Source: BACL27 sp964203235 (GTDB lineage Bacteria > Actinomycetota > Acidimicrobiia > Acidimicrobiales > Ilumatobacteraceae). Taken from it: DNA of 64,000 nucleotides. Each line of letters opens with the position of its first letter. Position 1 is the first letter of the stretch. The stretch is taken from NCBI GenBank assembly GCA_964203235.1, contig CAXNLE010000001.1:744001-808000 (forward strand). The letters run 5' to 3'. The translations under genes and the position numbers were made by a program. Positions 16,712-25,439 of this stretch are shown here, piece by piece. The notes beneath the pieces were generated by a model, which worked only from the letters and a program-made list of their open reading frames with translations, made no database searches and was not told the origin of the DNA.

Positions 16712-17860
16712 TTACAGGTTATCTGCCTCAATCAGTTTGAGATGTCCGTCACGATCAACACTCAAACCGACGGTGCCAGAAAGGATTCTGTTTAGGTCTT
16801 CGCCGACGACGGCTGCTCTCCAACCGTGCGACAAACGAGCATCGGGTGACTTTCGCAAGAAAGCGCTGATATCGCTACGTGTTGCGAGAAGAGTCGCATC
16901 TATTTTATTTTTACGAGCAAGTTCGCCGATCCAGGCGGTTATCAGTGTCAATGCAGGTCTCGCCCATTTCTCAACTTCATCTGATTCGTGACTCGGCAAT
17001 GCAATATTTTGTTGCGCACCTTCGCGAATCGCAGTCATAATTTCTTTGCAAAATTCTGAAGACAAATGACGGTCATCTACGCCACGAGTTGAGGCGAGTT
17101 CTTCGACGTTCTTTGGCACGCGCTGAGCAATCCCCAGCAATGCCATGTCGGACATAATTCTTCTTGGCGGATAATCACTTCTCATCGCACGCTCTTCGCG
17201 CCACTGACCGACTGCTTGCGCTACCCCACGCGACGAACCCTTTAGTGATCGCGCCTCTTTAAGTTTGAGCCACGCCAAATGTGATTCGATCGGCCCACTT
17301 GGACGCGCCACAAGGTCATTGCAAGCATCGGCGACCCAGACAGTTCGACCCAGTTCGTTTAGTTGTGACGAGAGTTCATCGTGTAAATCTAAAAGATGTG
17401 CGACATCGTCTGCAGCGTAGACGCATTGTGCTGTCGTTAAAGGACGTCGCAGCCAGTCGGTTAAGCGGTCACCTTTCGAGAGCGCGACTTTCTTGATTGC
17501 TTGAACGAGAGTCGAAAGCGATGGGGTTGAATAGCCAAGAAAACCTGCAGCGATTTGGCTATCAAAAATATTCTTAGGTGCTACTAGCGATGCATGGCGT
17601 AGGACTTCAAGGTCTTGTTGAGCAGCGTGAAACACCGCAAGAATATCGCTCTCAAACAATCTTGCTAGACCCCGCGGATCAACAGCAAGTGGATCAACAA
17701 GTGCGGTCTTTTCGCCCCACTTCAACTGAACTAGTGCGAGTTTCGGGTAATAAGTCTTCTCGCGATGAAACTCAGTATCAATTGCATATCGAGGCTGCAA
17801 CAAAATCTCATCAATGATTTCATTTAAAGCAAGATCATCTTCTATCCAGCGGTATGTCAA
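16712..17860 (-). CDS. rnd: Ribonuclease D
   Basis: 3'-5' exoribonuclease of the DEDDy family acting in tRNA/stable RNA 3' maturation. The 382-residue protein has Exo I YAIDTEFHRE with the Asp/Glu pair, Exo II HAAQQDLEVL, Exo III YAADDVAHLLDLH with the Tyr-x3-Asp, and a C-terminal HRDC-like helical domain (about residues 205-290). TTG start at 17860 forms a TTGA overlap with the upstream rhodanese gene. Confidence 0.9.
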   Translation of the reverse strand: MTYRWIEDDLALNEIIDEILLQPRYAIDTEFHREKTYYPKLALVQLKWGEKTALVDPLAVDPRGLARLFESDILAVFHAAQQDLEVLRHASLVAPKNIFDSQIAAGFLGYSTPSLSTLVQAIKKVALSKGDRLTDWLRRPLTTAQCVYAADDVAHLLDLHDELSSQLNELGRTVWVADACNDLVARPSGPIESHLAWLKLKEARSLKGSSRGVAQAVGQWREERAMRSDYPPRRIMSDMALLGIAQRVPKNVEELASTRGVDDRHLSSEFCKEIMTAIREGAQQNIALPSHESDEVEKWARPALTLITAWIGELARKNKIDATLLATRSDISAFLRKSPDARLSHGWRAAVVGEDLNRILSGTVGLSVDRDGHLKLIEADNL

Positions 17861-18183
17861 CTTGGATGTTCTCCGGTGACGATTTCATTGCCGAGGCTGA
17901 TCCAACCCATGGTGCCGCCAGCAACATTCACCACATTTGAAACCCCGACTTCATGCAGCATTTCGCAAGCCTGCATACTGCGACCTCCGCTGCGACAGAC
18001 AACATAAACAGTTTCATCCGATTCAAATTCGCTCGTATTGCTGAGCACCGTCGAAAGTGGCACGAGAATTGCACCTGGAATGTGACCTGACTCGTATTCA
18101 TCTGGTTCTCGAACGTCTACGACTAGTGAGCCATTTTCAACCAAAGTCGTGAGTTCGTTAACTGAAATTTCATTAATCGCCAT
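17857..18183 (-). CDS. Rhodanese-like sulfurtransferase
   Basis: Single-domain rhodanese (108 residues) with VDVREPDEYESGHIPGA and the catalytic-loop Cys in VVCRSGGRS. Such proteins carry persulfide sulfur in the cytoplasm. First gene of a two-gene unit with rnd (4-nt overlap). TAACCT lies exactly 6 nt before the ATG, suggesting a leaderless mRNA. Confidence 0.9.
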   Translation of the reverse strand: MAINEISVNELTTLVENGSLVVDVREPDEYESGHIPGAILVPLSTVLSNTSEFESDETVYVVCRSGGRSMQACEMLHEVGVSNVVNVAGGTMGWISLGNEIVTGEHPS

Positions 18184-18189
18184 TTTCAG

Positions 18190-18195
18190 AGGTTA
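18190..18195 (-). promoter_or_regulatory. Putative -10 box for leaderless start at 18183
   Basis: TAACCT on the minus strand, then CTGAAA, then ATG. No Shine-Dalgarno in the interval. Confidence 0.5.
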
Positions 18196-18236
18196 GTTGA
18201 AGTTTGTGCCGAGAAACTTGATTGCCGAGAGCAGTT

Positions 18237-18785
18237 TCAAATCAAATCTTCCCCCGTGTTGACATTTTGCAATGCACTGTGAGGTAGCGGCAAATAATTA
18301 ACTTTTAACCCGATGACTGCGCGATGGATTGCGCGTACACCGCTCGCAAATTGTTGTTCTAAATGCTCAATTGCGCTTCTGCGCCACGCGCTACTTAACC
18401 ACTGTGGCGAGTCTGTGATTGCAACTTGTGCATCGAACTTTTCATCTATCGCTGACAACTGTTTGCACGATTCACCATCAATCCACGGCACATCGCACGG
18501 CATGGTCAACAAAATCGGTGAATTCGAATTGTGCATCGCAGCCAGCAATGCCGCAAACGGCCCGGCGCCAAAAAATTCATCAGCAACAAACGCTAGATTC
18601 CATCGAACTGCATCAACTTCAGAGCCACCTACAAGTAAAATCTTTTCGATTCCTGACTGGCGCATTGACCGTGCAATTCGAAAACCAAATTCTTCGCCAT
18701 CTACCAACGCGTTGATTTTGGGTGAGCCAAAACGAGAACTCTCACCACCGGCGAAAATTGCCCCAGTGACGAACTCTTCTTGCAT
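18237..18785 (-). CDS. MobA-like NTP transferase
   Basis: 182-residue nucleotidyltransferase of the MobA/MocA family, which attaches GMP or CMP to molybdopterin (others use it on sugar or coenzyme precursors). The signature loop is FAGGESSRFGSPK (usual LAGGxSxRxGxDK, with Phe and Pro variants), followed by MPCDVPWID, the metal-binding Asp motif. Start ATG 18785 is chosen because it falls 14 nt after DUF3151; the longer frame overlaps that gene. The two molybdenum hydroxylases at 51.8-60.1 kb need a molybdopterin cofactor, so a role in cofactor finishing is attractive but unproven. Sequence is divergent, so MobA versus MocA is unresolved. Confidence 0.78.
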   Translation of the reverse strand: MQEEFVTGAIFAGGESSRFGSPKINALVDGEEFGFRIARSMRQSGIEKILLVGGSEVDAVRWNLAFVADEFFGAGPFAALLAAMHNSNSPILLTMPCDVPWIDGESCKQLSAIDEKFDAQVAITDSPQWLSSAWRRSAIEHLEQQFASGVRAIHRAVIGLKVNYLPLPHSALQNVNTGEDLI

Positions 18786-18799
18786 AAATGATTGCGAAA

Positions 18800-19243
18800 C
18801 TATTTGCTGGCTTCGCCACTCGGATCTAATTGCAAAAGAAATTGTTCGCACCGAACTGCCTCATTGATTTCACCAATCAGTCGCGATTGTTTTGCCAACC
18901 CGCCAAGGCACCTCAAAAATCCACGGTTAGATTCTCTCGCCCATCGCACATACCCAGAACCGCGCCACGAATTCGCACGCAATGTGTCTAGACCGCGGTG
19001 GTACCCGACGCGATATGCCATATATGCATCAATGCCCTGTTCGCTGAGATCGCCGATTGTCGCCCAACCCTCGAGAAATGTCGGATGATCAGCGACAACT
19101 TCGCATACTGCTCGTCGTCGGCTCTCAATCGGCACTGCCAACGCGGTATCTAACCTGAGCCGAAGTTCAGGCGTGATTTTCGGGATAATCGTCTCTGGTG
19201 GTCCACTTGCTGAAAGGTGTACTGGTTGATCGCTCATAGTCAT
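18800..19243 (-). CDS. DUF3151 family protein
   Basis: 147-residue actinobacterial protein. The block AYMAYRVGYHRGLDTLRANSWRGSG followed by NRGFLRCLGGL is the DUF3151 hallmark (residues about 72-115). No function is established for the family. Start may be ATG 19243 or ATG 19237. It is divergent from the small membrane gene at 19259 and precedes the MobA-like gene by 14 nt. Confidence 0.85.
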   Translation of the reverse strand: MTMSDQPVHLSASGPPETIIPKITPELRLRLDTALAVPIESRRRAVCEVVADHPTFLEGWATIGDLSEQGIDAYMAYRVGYHRGLDTLRANSWRGSGYVRWARESNRGFLRCLGGLAKQSRLIGEINEAVRCEQFLLQLDPSGEASK

Positions 19244-19258
19244 GCCACACTAGATCAC

Positions 19259-19540
19259 ATGGATCTATTTTCACTGAATGCTGAAACTGCCAAAAATATC
19301 GGACTTGGCTCAATGGGCGGAAGCGTGCTCGGCTGGCTTTTTGTACTCAAGTTTGTTAAGTCTTTAGTCACAAAAATTCTTATGCTGGCGTTGTTCGCTG
19401 GAATCGCCGTTCTTTCGTTTACGCAACGAGATGCTTTATCAATTTGCGCTGCAAAGTTTGAAGTTCGAGAGTCAAGTATTCAAGATACGTCTTGCTCATT
19501 TTTCGGACAAGATATTTCGCTCTCAAAAATCAAACCGTGA
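19259..19540 (+). CDS. Small membrane protein, 93 residues (hypothetical)
   Basis: Two adjacent hydrophobic segments (about residues 16-32 and 38-53, the latter ILMLALFAGIAVLSF), then a short extracytoplasmic-looking tail with three Cys. No family recognised. ATG 19259 (MDLFSLNAE) avoids overlap with the divergent DUF3151 gene. Its stop overlaps the GTG start of the M18 peptidase by GTGA, so the two are coupled. Confidence 0.65.
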   Translation: MDLFSLNAETAKNIGLGSMGGSVLGWLFVLKFVKSLVTKILMLALFAGIAVLSFTQRDALSICAAKFEVRESSIQDTSCSFFGQDISLSKIKP

Positions 19541-20793
19541 CGTCTGAATTAGTTTTACAACTTCGCAATCAACTCGATGCGTCACCGACGCCTCGACACT
19601 TAGTTGAATTTGCCGGTAACGAACTTTTAGCGGCCGGTTTCGCTGATTGCACAGACACAAATTCGCCAGAGGGGTTTTTATCAAGCGGATTTATTAAACG
19701 CTCTGGGTCAATAGTTGCATGGAGGCGTGGTTCAAAGAAGATTGAGAAGTTTCGAATTATCGGTGCTCACACTGATTCTCCGTGTTTAAAAATTAAGCCG
19801 CACCCAGATGAGACGAGATTTGGTTGGCAGACATTGCAAGTTGAGATTTACGGTAGCCCTCTGCTTAATAGTTGGCTTGACCGCGACCTTGGCATCGCAG
19901 GACATGCGGTGTTGCGAGACGGTTCGGTCAAGTTGTTTTGTACTGCAACTCCAATTGCTCGCATCTCACAATTGGCAATACATCTAGATCGCGAATTAAA
20001 CGAGCGAGGTTTGATCCTCGACAAACAACTGCACCTAAATGCCGCATGGGCGACCGGCGATAAGACTCTTGATTTTTTGCAATGGGTTGCATCGCAGATT
20101 GATGTCAAACTCGAACAGATAATTTCGGTTGACGCTCAGCTTTTCGATTCGGTACCTGCGCAACTTTTAGGTGTTGACCAGTCTCTATTCGCAAGTGGTC
20201 GACTTGATAATCAGGCATCATGTTGGGCTGCAATTTCGGCGCTAATCGGGTCAACTGAACCGTTGCATGCTTGCGTCGTTGCGCTGTTTGATCATGAAGA
20301 GGTTGGCTCATCAAGTGCAGTTGGCGCGGCTGGACCACTTCTCGAACACACACTTGAAAGAATTGCTAACGCGGGTGGTCTATCAAGAATTGATTTCTTG
20401 CAGACACTATCTCAGTCGTCTTGTGTTTCTGCTGATAATTCACATGCGGTGCATCACAACTATCCCGAGCGCCACGATCACGCGCACGCTCCAATTATTA
20501 ATCAAGGTCCTGCATTGAAGTTGAACTCGAATCAGCGATATGCAACTTCATCGACTTCGGCAGCGATGTTTGTCAGAGCCTGCGAGTTGGCGAATGTCAA
20601 ACATCAAATGTTTGTCTCGAAAAATAATATGCCTTGCGGTACAACGATCGGACCAATCACGGCAACACGACTTGGTATTGACACCGTGGATGTCGGGATA
20701 CCGCAACTTTCAATGCATTCAGTGCGCGAAGTGTGTGGCGTTAGTGATTTAGTCTCGATGCAAAAAGCACTAAAAAGTTATTTAATTAATTAA
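19537..20793 (+). CDS. M18 family aminopeptidase
   Basis: Cytosolic di-zinc aspartyl-type aminopeptidase. The 418-residue product shows GAHTDSPCLKIKP (metal His and Asp), the bridging Asp in GRLDNQAS, DHEEVGSSSAVGA (catalytic Glu and metal Glu), and NMPCGTTIGPITA near the C-terminus followed by the last metal His in LSMHSVRE. Start: GTG 19537 in the GTGA overlap gives the family's usual N-terminus; the frame's ATG at 19492 would overlap the previous gene by 49 nt. Confidence 0.93.
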   Translation: MTSELVLQLRNQLDASPTPRHLVEFAGNELLAAGFADCTDTNSPEGFLSSGFIKRSGSIVAWRRGSKKIEKFRIIGAHTDSPCLKIKPHPDETRFGWQTLQVEIYGSPLLNSWLDRDLGIAGHAVLRDGSVKLFCTATPIARISQLAIHLDRELNERGLILDKQLHLNAAWATGDKTLDFLQWVASQIDVKLEQIISVDAQLFDSVPAQLLGVDQSLFASGRLDNQASCWAAISALIGSTEPLHACVVALFDHEEVGSSSAVGAAGPLLEHTLERIANAGGLSRIDFLQTLSQSSCVSADNSHAVHHNYPERHDHAHAPIINQGPALKLNSNQRYATSSTSAAMFVRACELANVKHQMFVSKNNMPCGTTIGPITATRLGIDTVDVGIPQLSMHSVREVCGVSDLVSMQKALKSYLIN

Positions 20794-20799
20794 ATAACT
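20776..20799. terminator. 24-bp perfect palindrome spanning two convergent stop codons
   Basis: AGTTATTTAATT and its exact reverse complement abut at 20787/20788. The M18 stop (20791-20793) lies inside and the plsC stop starts at 20798. GCACT/AGTGC flank it as an outer, bulged stem. There is no T-tract, so a terminator role is only probable from its location. Confidence 0.4.
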
Positions 20800-21472
20800 A
20801 GTGCGCTGCAAGTTGTGCGGCGTCGAATAACTCTTGCAACGCAGATTTCAAATTTGCTGTCAACTCAGTTGTTGCTGTGCGCGGGGTACGACCTGTCGTC
20901 GCCAGTGGCGGATAAATCGGCGCACCGATTATCATCGTGCACTTCTTAGGGTAAATCATCTTCTTACCTTTGGGCATGACATCCTGTGTGCCGCCAATAC
21001 CGACAGGCACAATCGGGACATTCGCCTTAATTGCTAAATAAGCGGCGCCATCAAACAACGGTTGTATCAAATCGCCGGATTGTCGTGTGCCCTCAGGAAA
21101 CATCACAATCGGTTCGCCTAGTGCAAGCACTGCGAGACAACGCTTCAGTGCCTCAAGATCAGCCGTACCCCGCGTGACTGGAAACCCACCTAACGCAGAA
21201 AGCACCGAGCCAATAGTTTTGTTTTTCCACAAACTGTCTTTACCCATATAACGCAAGCGACGAGTTGTCGTGGCACATGAGATCGGCGTGTCGATATTTG
21301 ATCGATGAATTGGCGCCAAAATAAATGCGCCAGTTTTAGGAATATTTTCTCGACCCTTAATGCTTAGTCGCAAATACGCTCGGCATAACGCAACCAAAAT
21401 GGCACGTATAACTGCATAAAACAATTTTCCGAAACGGCCTTGACCGGCGAGATTCGTATCGATTTTCGTCAT
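20798..21472 (-). CDS. plsC: 1-acyl-sn-glycerol-3-phosphate acyltransferase
   Basis: Membrane-associated enzyme making phosphatidic acid from lysophosphatidate. The 224-residue protein has a hydrophobic N-terminal helix (about residues 18-40), the catalytic HRSNID (H-x4-D), and the phosphate-binding FPEGTRQSG, then PIVPVGIGGT. ATG 21472 overlaps the cmk stop by ATGA; plsC downstream of cmk is a widespread arrangement (cmk-plsC). Confidence 0.92.
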   Translation of the reverse strand: MTKIDTNLAGQGRFGKLFYAVIRAILVALCRAYLRLSIKGRENIPKTGAFILAPIHRSNIDTPISCATTTRRLRYMGKDSLWKNKTIGSVLSALGGFPVTRGTADLEALKRCLAVLALGEPIVMFPEGTRQSGDLIQPLFDGAAYLAIKANVPIVPVGIGGTQDVMPKGKKMIYPKKCTMIIGAPIYPPLATTGRTPRTATTELTANLKSALQELFDAAQLAAH

Positions 21473-22119
21473 GATATATTTTCGGATCTTCTATTAGCCA
21501 TTTCAACTAGTTGCGCAACAACTTCATCTATCGATCGGTCACTCGTGTCGATTGTGATTGCATCATCTGTTTGCGTTAGCGGACTGTCACTACGAGAACT
21601 GTCTTGCAAATCTCGCGACGCGATAGCGGCAGCGATTTCTTCGACATTTCCGCCGGATTGGGCGACACGACGTTTCGCACGCACAGTTGGCGACGCAGTT
21701 AAATAAACTTTCAAAGTTGCGTCAGGAAACACAACTGAACCAATATCCCGTCCTTCAACTACCCCGCCGTTGTGATCGGCAATCCACTGCCTCTGACGCT
21801 CTCGTAGTTCAGTGCGCACTTCGCTGTTTGCTGCCACAGAGCTGACCGCTGCAGTGACTTCAGAACTACGGATAGCAGACGTCGCATCAAGCCCATTGAT
21901 CACGACACTCTCATCTGTAAGCAACATTTTTGAGTCTCGAGTTAACTCAGCGACAAGATCTTGATTGCTTAGGTCAATACCTGAATTCATTGCTGCGAAG
22001 GTAACCGCTCGATACATTGCACCAGTATCGAGATATCTCACTCGTAACTTTGCCGCCAATGCTTTAGCGATCGTTGACTTGCCAGCGCCAGCGGGGCCAT
22101 CAATAGCAATAACAATCAT
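21469..22119 (-). CDS. cmk: Cytidylate kinase
   Basis: Phosphorylates CMP and dCMP. The 216-residue product has the P-loop IDGPAGAGKST at the N-terminus, YLDTGAMYRAVT, the GRDIGSVVFPDA motif and RAKRR lid. The frame continues 12 codons further upstream into guaB1, but ATG 22119 gives the standard start right before the P-loop and leaves a 13-nt gap. Coupled to plsC by ATGA. Confidence 0.93.
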   Translation of the reverse strand: MIVIAIDGPAGAGKSTIAKALAAKLRVRYLDTGAMYRAVTFAAMNSGIDLSNQDLVAELTRDSKMLLTDESVVINGLDATSAIRSSEVTAAVSSVAANSEVRTELRERQRQWIADHNGGVVEGRDIGSVVFPDATLKVYLTASPTVRAKRRVAQSGGNVEEIAAAIASRDLQDSSRSDSPLTQTDDAITIDTSDRSIDEVVAQLVEMANRRSENIS

Positions 22120-22132
22120 CGGTACATCAACT

Positions 22133-23569
22133 TCACCAACTGGTGTCTTGCGCACGACCTTCGTCGTAACCTGATGCGCTCTGAACCCCGATTACCGCGC
22201 GCTCTTGAAACTCTGAGATGTTCGCAGCGCCTGCATAGGTGCAACTTGATCTCACACCCGAGATGATCTGATCGATGATGTCTTCAACACTCGGTCGTTG
22301 CGGATCTAAGTACATCCGCGATGAACTGATCCCTTCTTCGAATAATTCTTTTCGAGCACGCTCAAATGCGCCCTCACTGCGTGTTCGATTTCGAACTGCT
22401 CGGTTTGATGCCATTCCGAAACTCTCCTTGTAGAGACGGCCATTTGTATCGCGAAGAGTGTCAGCCGCCGATTCGTAGGTGCCTGCGAGTAAAGAACCAA
22501 ACATCACGTTGGCTGCACCAGCGGCCAAGCCGAGTGCGACATCACGTGGATAACGCACTCCACCGTCCGCCCAAATCTGCTTACCCAGATCTGATGCAGT
22601 CTGCGCGCATTCAAGTACCGCCGAAAATTGTGGACGACCGACACCCGTCATCATTCGAGTTGTGCACATCGCGCCAGGTCCAACTCCGACTTTTACGATG
22701 TCTGCGCCGGCGTTGATGATGTCTCGGGTACCGTCCGAAGTTACAACGTTTCCGGCAACGAGCGGAACATTATTTAGTACCTGTCGAACGTCTTCGATCA
22801 CATTAAGCATTCGAACTTGATGTCCGTGAGCCGTATCAACAACAACCACGTCTACACCCATAGCGGCAAGATTCTTTGCTCGCGTTGAGGGGTCAGCGTT
22901 GACTCCTACTGCTGCAGCAATCATCAGGCATCCGTTTTTGTCTACGGCTGGTTCATAAATTGTGCTGCGCAGCGCGCCATTTCTGGTGATCACGCCGAGC
23001 AACTTGCCGTTTTTGTCGACAACTGGTGCGACCGATAAACGCGCTTCGGTTAGACGCTCGAACATTTGTTGAGGTGTCAGAGATTCGTCGAGAGTATATA
23101 TTTCTCGACTCATAACATTTCGAATCTGCGCGAAACGATCAAACCCCACTGCATCATGCTCGGTGAAGATTCCGTAGGGTCGCTGATCTTCATCAACCAC
23201 GATTACAGCACCGTGACTGCGTTTGTAAATCAAACTCAAAGCCTCACCAACAGTGCCGTCTTGTTGCATCGTTATTGGAGTATCAATCACTCGGTGTCTT
23301 GACTTGACGAATTTGACGACAATCTCGACAATGTCAAGTGGAATATCCTGTGGAAGAACGACTATTCCACCTCGACGCGCAACCGTCTCTGCCATTCGTC
23401 GCCCTGCGATCGCCGTCATGTTCGAGACGACTAGCGGTATCTTTGTGCCGATCTTGTCAGGTGTTGTTAAATCGACTTTGAGTCTTGAACTAACCGCTGA
23501 GAGGCTGGGCACCATGAAAACATCGCTATAGGTCAAATCAAAATCAGGCGACTGGTTTAAAAAACGCAT
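22133..23569 (-). CDS. guaB1: GuaB1 family IMP dehydrogenase-related protein (probable GMP reductase)
   Basis: 478-residue IMPDH/GMPR-fold enzyme with an intact (beta/alpha)8 barrel and an inserted CBS pair (about residues 95-205: PITMQQDGTVGEAL... and MSREIYTLDESLTPQQ). The catalytic loop reads GPGAMCTTRM with the thioimidate-forming Cys. The N-terminus FDLTYSDVFMVPS is typical of the actinobacterial GuaB1 group; a mycobacterial GuaB1 has been shown to act as a GMP reductase rather than IMPDH, so I favour that. GAGGGG sits 7 nt before ATG 23569. It heads the guaB1-cmk-plsC unit. Confidence 0.9.
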   Translation of the reverse strand: MRFLNQSPDFDLTYSDVFMVPSLSAVSSRLKVDLTTPDKIGTKIPLVVSNMTAIAGRRMAETVARRGGIVVLPQDIPLDIVEIVVKFVKSRHRVIDTPITMQQDGTVGEALSLIYKRSHGAVIVVDEDQRPYGIFTEHDAVGFDRFAQIRNVMSREIYTLDESLTPQQMFERLTEARLSVAPVVDKNGKLLGVITRNGALRSTIYEPAVDKNGCLMIAAAVGVNADPSTRAKNLAAMGVDVVVVDTAHGHQVRMLNVIEDVRQVLNNVPLVAGNVVTSDGTRDIINAGADIVKVGVGPGAMCTTRMMTGVGRPQFSAVLECAQTASDLGKQIWADGGVRYPRDVALGLAAGAANVMFGSLLAGTYESAADTLRDTNGRLYKESFGMASNRAVRNRTRSEGAFERARKELFEEGISSSRMYLDPQRPSVEDIIDQIISGVRSSCTYAGAANISEFQERAVIGVQSASGYDEGRAQDTSW

Positions 23570-23608
23570 CGGTTGTCCCCTCGTGTTGGGCTCATTTTGA
23601 AGCCTCCT

Positions 23609-23614
23609 TAGGCT
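23609..23614 (+). promoter_or_regulatory. Putative -10 box for leaderless start at 23621
   Basis: TAGGCT then ACTCGT then ATG. It also forms the right arm of a 5-bp hairpin AGCCT-CCTT-AGGCT (23601-23614). Confidence 0.5.
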
Positions 23615-23620
23615 ACTCGT

Positions 23621-24331
23621 ATGGATGTTAGTACTGGCTTCACAAATACTGCGCTACCCCCAGTGCTTATGGTTCATGGTTGGGCCGGCTCGTTTGCGCG
23701 AACCTGGCAAATGTCTGGTGTCGAGACTCTGTTGCAAGAATCAGGTCGCAATGTTGTCGGCATTGATTTGCTTGGTCATGGAAACGCCGAAAAGCCACAT
23801 GATTCAGCTGCTTACTCTGATATTTCTTTGCCGATTCGCCAAAGTGCAAACGATTCTCAAATTGACGCTGTTGGTTTTTCATTAGGTGCGATTGCTTTAT
23901 TGCACGCCGCAGTTATAAATCCTGGAATGTTTCGCAAATTGATCCTGCTCGGTATCGGCGACAAGATATTTCAGCCTCACGATCCAAAAGAAACTGAGTT
24001 GATTATCTCTGGGATTGACGGCACTGCAGAAGTCGAAAATACTCTCGCCCGTCAATTTGGTAATTATGCGCGCCACAGTGATAACGATCCATTGGCATTG
24101 AGGGCTGTCTTACAACGACCGCGCGGTGCTGTATTTACAAAAGACAACGCCTCAGCGATAACGGCTGATGTCTTGGTACTCGTCGGTGATCGCGACTTTG
24201 TTCTACCTGCCGATGAATTGGTGCTGTCTTTCAAAAACGCAAAATTCAAACTCTTAAAGAACTGCGATCACTTTGCGTCCACAGATAATTTCTCGTTCAT
24301 TGATGCGATGCTTGATTTCTTTAAAGATTGA
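23621..24331 (+). CDS. Alpha/beta hydrolase
   Basis: 236-residue single-domain alpha/beta hydrolase of unknown substrate. Oxyanion motif VHGWAGS, nucleophile elbow GFSLGA (Ser in G-x-S-x-G), acid in VLVGDRDFVLP and His in NCDHFAS are all in place. Ends 4 nt before the tsaC start, so the two are probably cotranscribed. Leaderless start likely. Confidence 0.88.
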   Translation: MDVSTGFTNTALPPVLMVHGWAGSFARTWQMSGVETLLQESGRNVVGIDLLGHGNAEKPHDSAAYSDISLPIRQSANDSQIDAVGFSLGAIALLHAAVINPGMFRKLILLGIGDKIFQPHDPKETELIISGIDGTAEVENTLARQFGNYARHSDNDPLALRAVLQRPRGAVFTKDNASAITADVLVLVGDRDFVLPADELVLSFKNAKFKLLKNCDHFASTDNFSFIDAMLDFFKD

Positions 24332-24335
24332 CCTG

Positions 24336-25283
24336 ATGCAAAATCGCACCAGTCAAATTTTGGATGGAAATCTCTCTACGTCAATCGAATCAGCGGTAGA
24401 AAATCTGCGTAATGACTTGCTGATTGGGTTGCCTACCGAAACTGTCTATGGTCTTGCCGCATTGGCTTCACATCCGAAGGCAATCGGTAAAATATTTGAG
24501 GTTAAGGCACGGCCTACAAATCATCCACTGATTTTGCACATTGCGGATTATCAACAACTTGAAAAATGGGCGAAGAATGTTCCGCAATATGCGATGAACA
24601 TTTGCAAGCATTTTTGGCCCGGGCCGCTAACAGTAATACTGATGCGAACTATAAATGTTTGCGATGAGATAACTGGCAAACGCGAAACCGTTGCGATTCG
24701 TATTCCGAATCACAAAGTTGCGTTGTCGTTGTTAAACAGTCTCAACGACGGGTTGGTCGCTCCTTCAGCGAATCGATTTGGCAAAGTGAGCCCGACTTGC
24801 GTAAAGCATGTAGTTGATGATCTTGGTGATGATGTCTCACTTGTACTTGACGGAGGTATTTGCGAAATTGGTGTTGAGTCGACAATTATCGATTGCACTT
24901 CAGATCGACCCCAGATTTTACGTTGTGGGAAAATATCAAAATCTGAACTTGAAGAGATTGGCAAAATTGAGATCGCAGATTCTGATGATGACTCTCGGGC
25001 ACCTGGGATGCTCGAAAAGCATTACGCGCCAAACTGTCGAGTTGAACTCATAGAAAATCCGCAGCAGGCAATGCACCGTTTTGATGAGATTTCAGCGCAA
25101 GGTCTAACGGCAGAAATTCTTGATTTCGATGATGATTTAGAGATGTATGCAAAGCAACTTTACGCACGTTTACGTCAAGCCGACGATCGCAAAATTCATA
25201 CGGTTTTGGCTGTTATGCCTAGCAGTGGTGGTTTAGGTGATGCGATCCGAGACCGACTGATTAAGGCTGCCGCGTCAAATTAA
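24336..25283 (+). CDS. tsaC: L-threonylcarbamoyladenylate synthase (Sua5/TsaC)
   Basis: Makes threonylcarbamoyl-AMP from Thr, bicarbonate and ATP for the t6A37 modification of ANN-decoding tRNAs. The 315-residue product contains the YrdC fold with GLPTETVYGLAA, KARPTNHPL, APSANRFGKVSPT and VESTIIDCT, then a C-terminal Sua5 domain entered through the linker DSRAPGMLEKHYAPN, so it is the long Sua5 type. ATG 24336 is used; the longer frame starting at 24273 overlaps the hydrolase. Confidence 0.92.
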   Translation: MQNRTSQILDGNLSTSIESAVENLRNDLLIGLPTETVYGLAALASHPKAIGKIFEVKARPTNHPLILHIADYQQLEKWAKNVPQYAMNICKHFWPGPLTVILMRTINVCDEITGKRETVAIRIPNHKVALSLLNSLNDGLVAPSANRFGKVSPTCVKHVVDDLGDDVSLVLDGGICEIGVESTIIDCTSDRPQILRCGKISKSELEEIGKIEIADSDDDSRAPGMLEKHYAPNCRVELIENPQQAMHRFDEISAQGLTAEILDFDDDLEMYAKQLYARLRQADDRKIHTVLAVMPSSGGLGDAIRDRLIKAAASN

Positions 25284-25295
25284 CTGAGATTTAAC

Positions 25296-25355
25296 GGCAA
25301 CTATTTACTTGTATTAATTGCGTTGATCAGCGTGTTTTAACCCTAAATAGTTGCC
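25296..25355. repeat. 12-bp perfect inverted repeat upstream of livJ
   Basis: GGCAACTATTTA (25296-25307) and TAAATAGTTGCC (25344-25355) are exact reverse complements, 36 nt apart, and enclose a second dyad around TGATCA. The 156-bp gap between tsaC and livJ holds no gene. It could be a two-site operator, a stem in the livJ leader or the 3' end of the tsaC transcript. Confidence 0.6.
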
Positions 25356-25439
25356 AAAGTTCGTGGGGCTCAATACCCTTAGAAGTTCCTAACTAATGGC
25401 CAGCATCCCGCTGTCCTACTCCTAGGGGGAGAAAAATAA

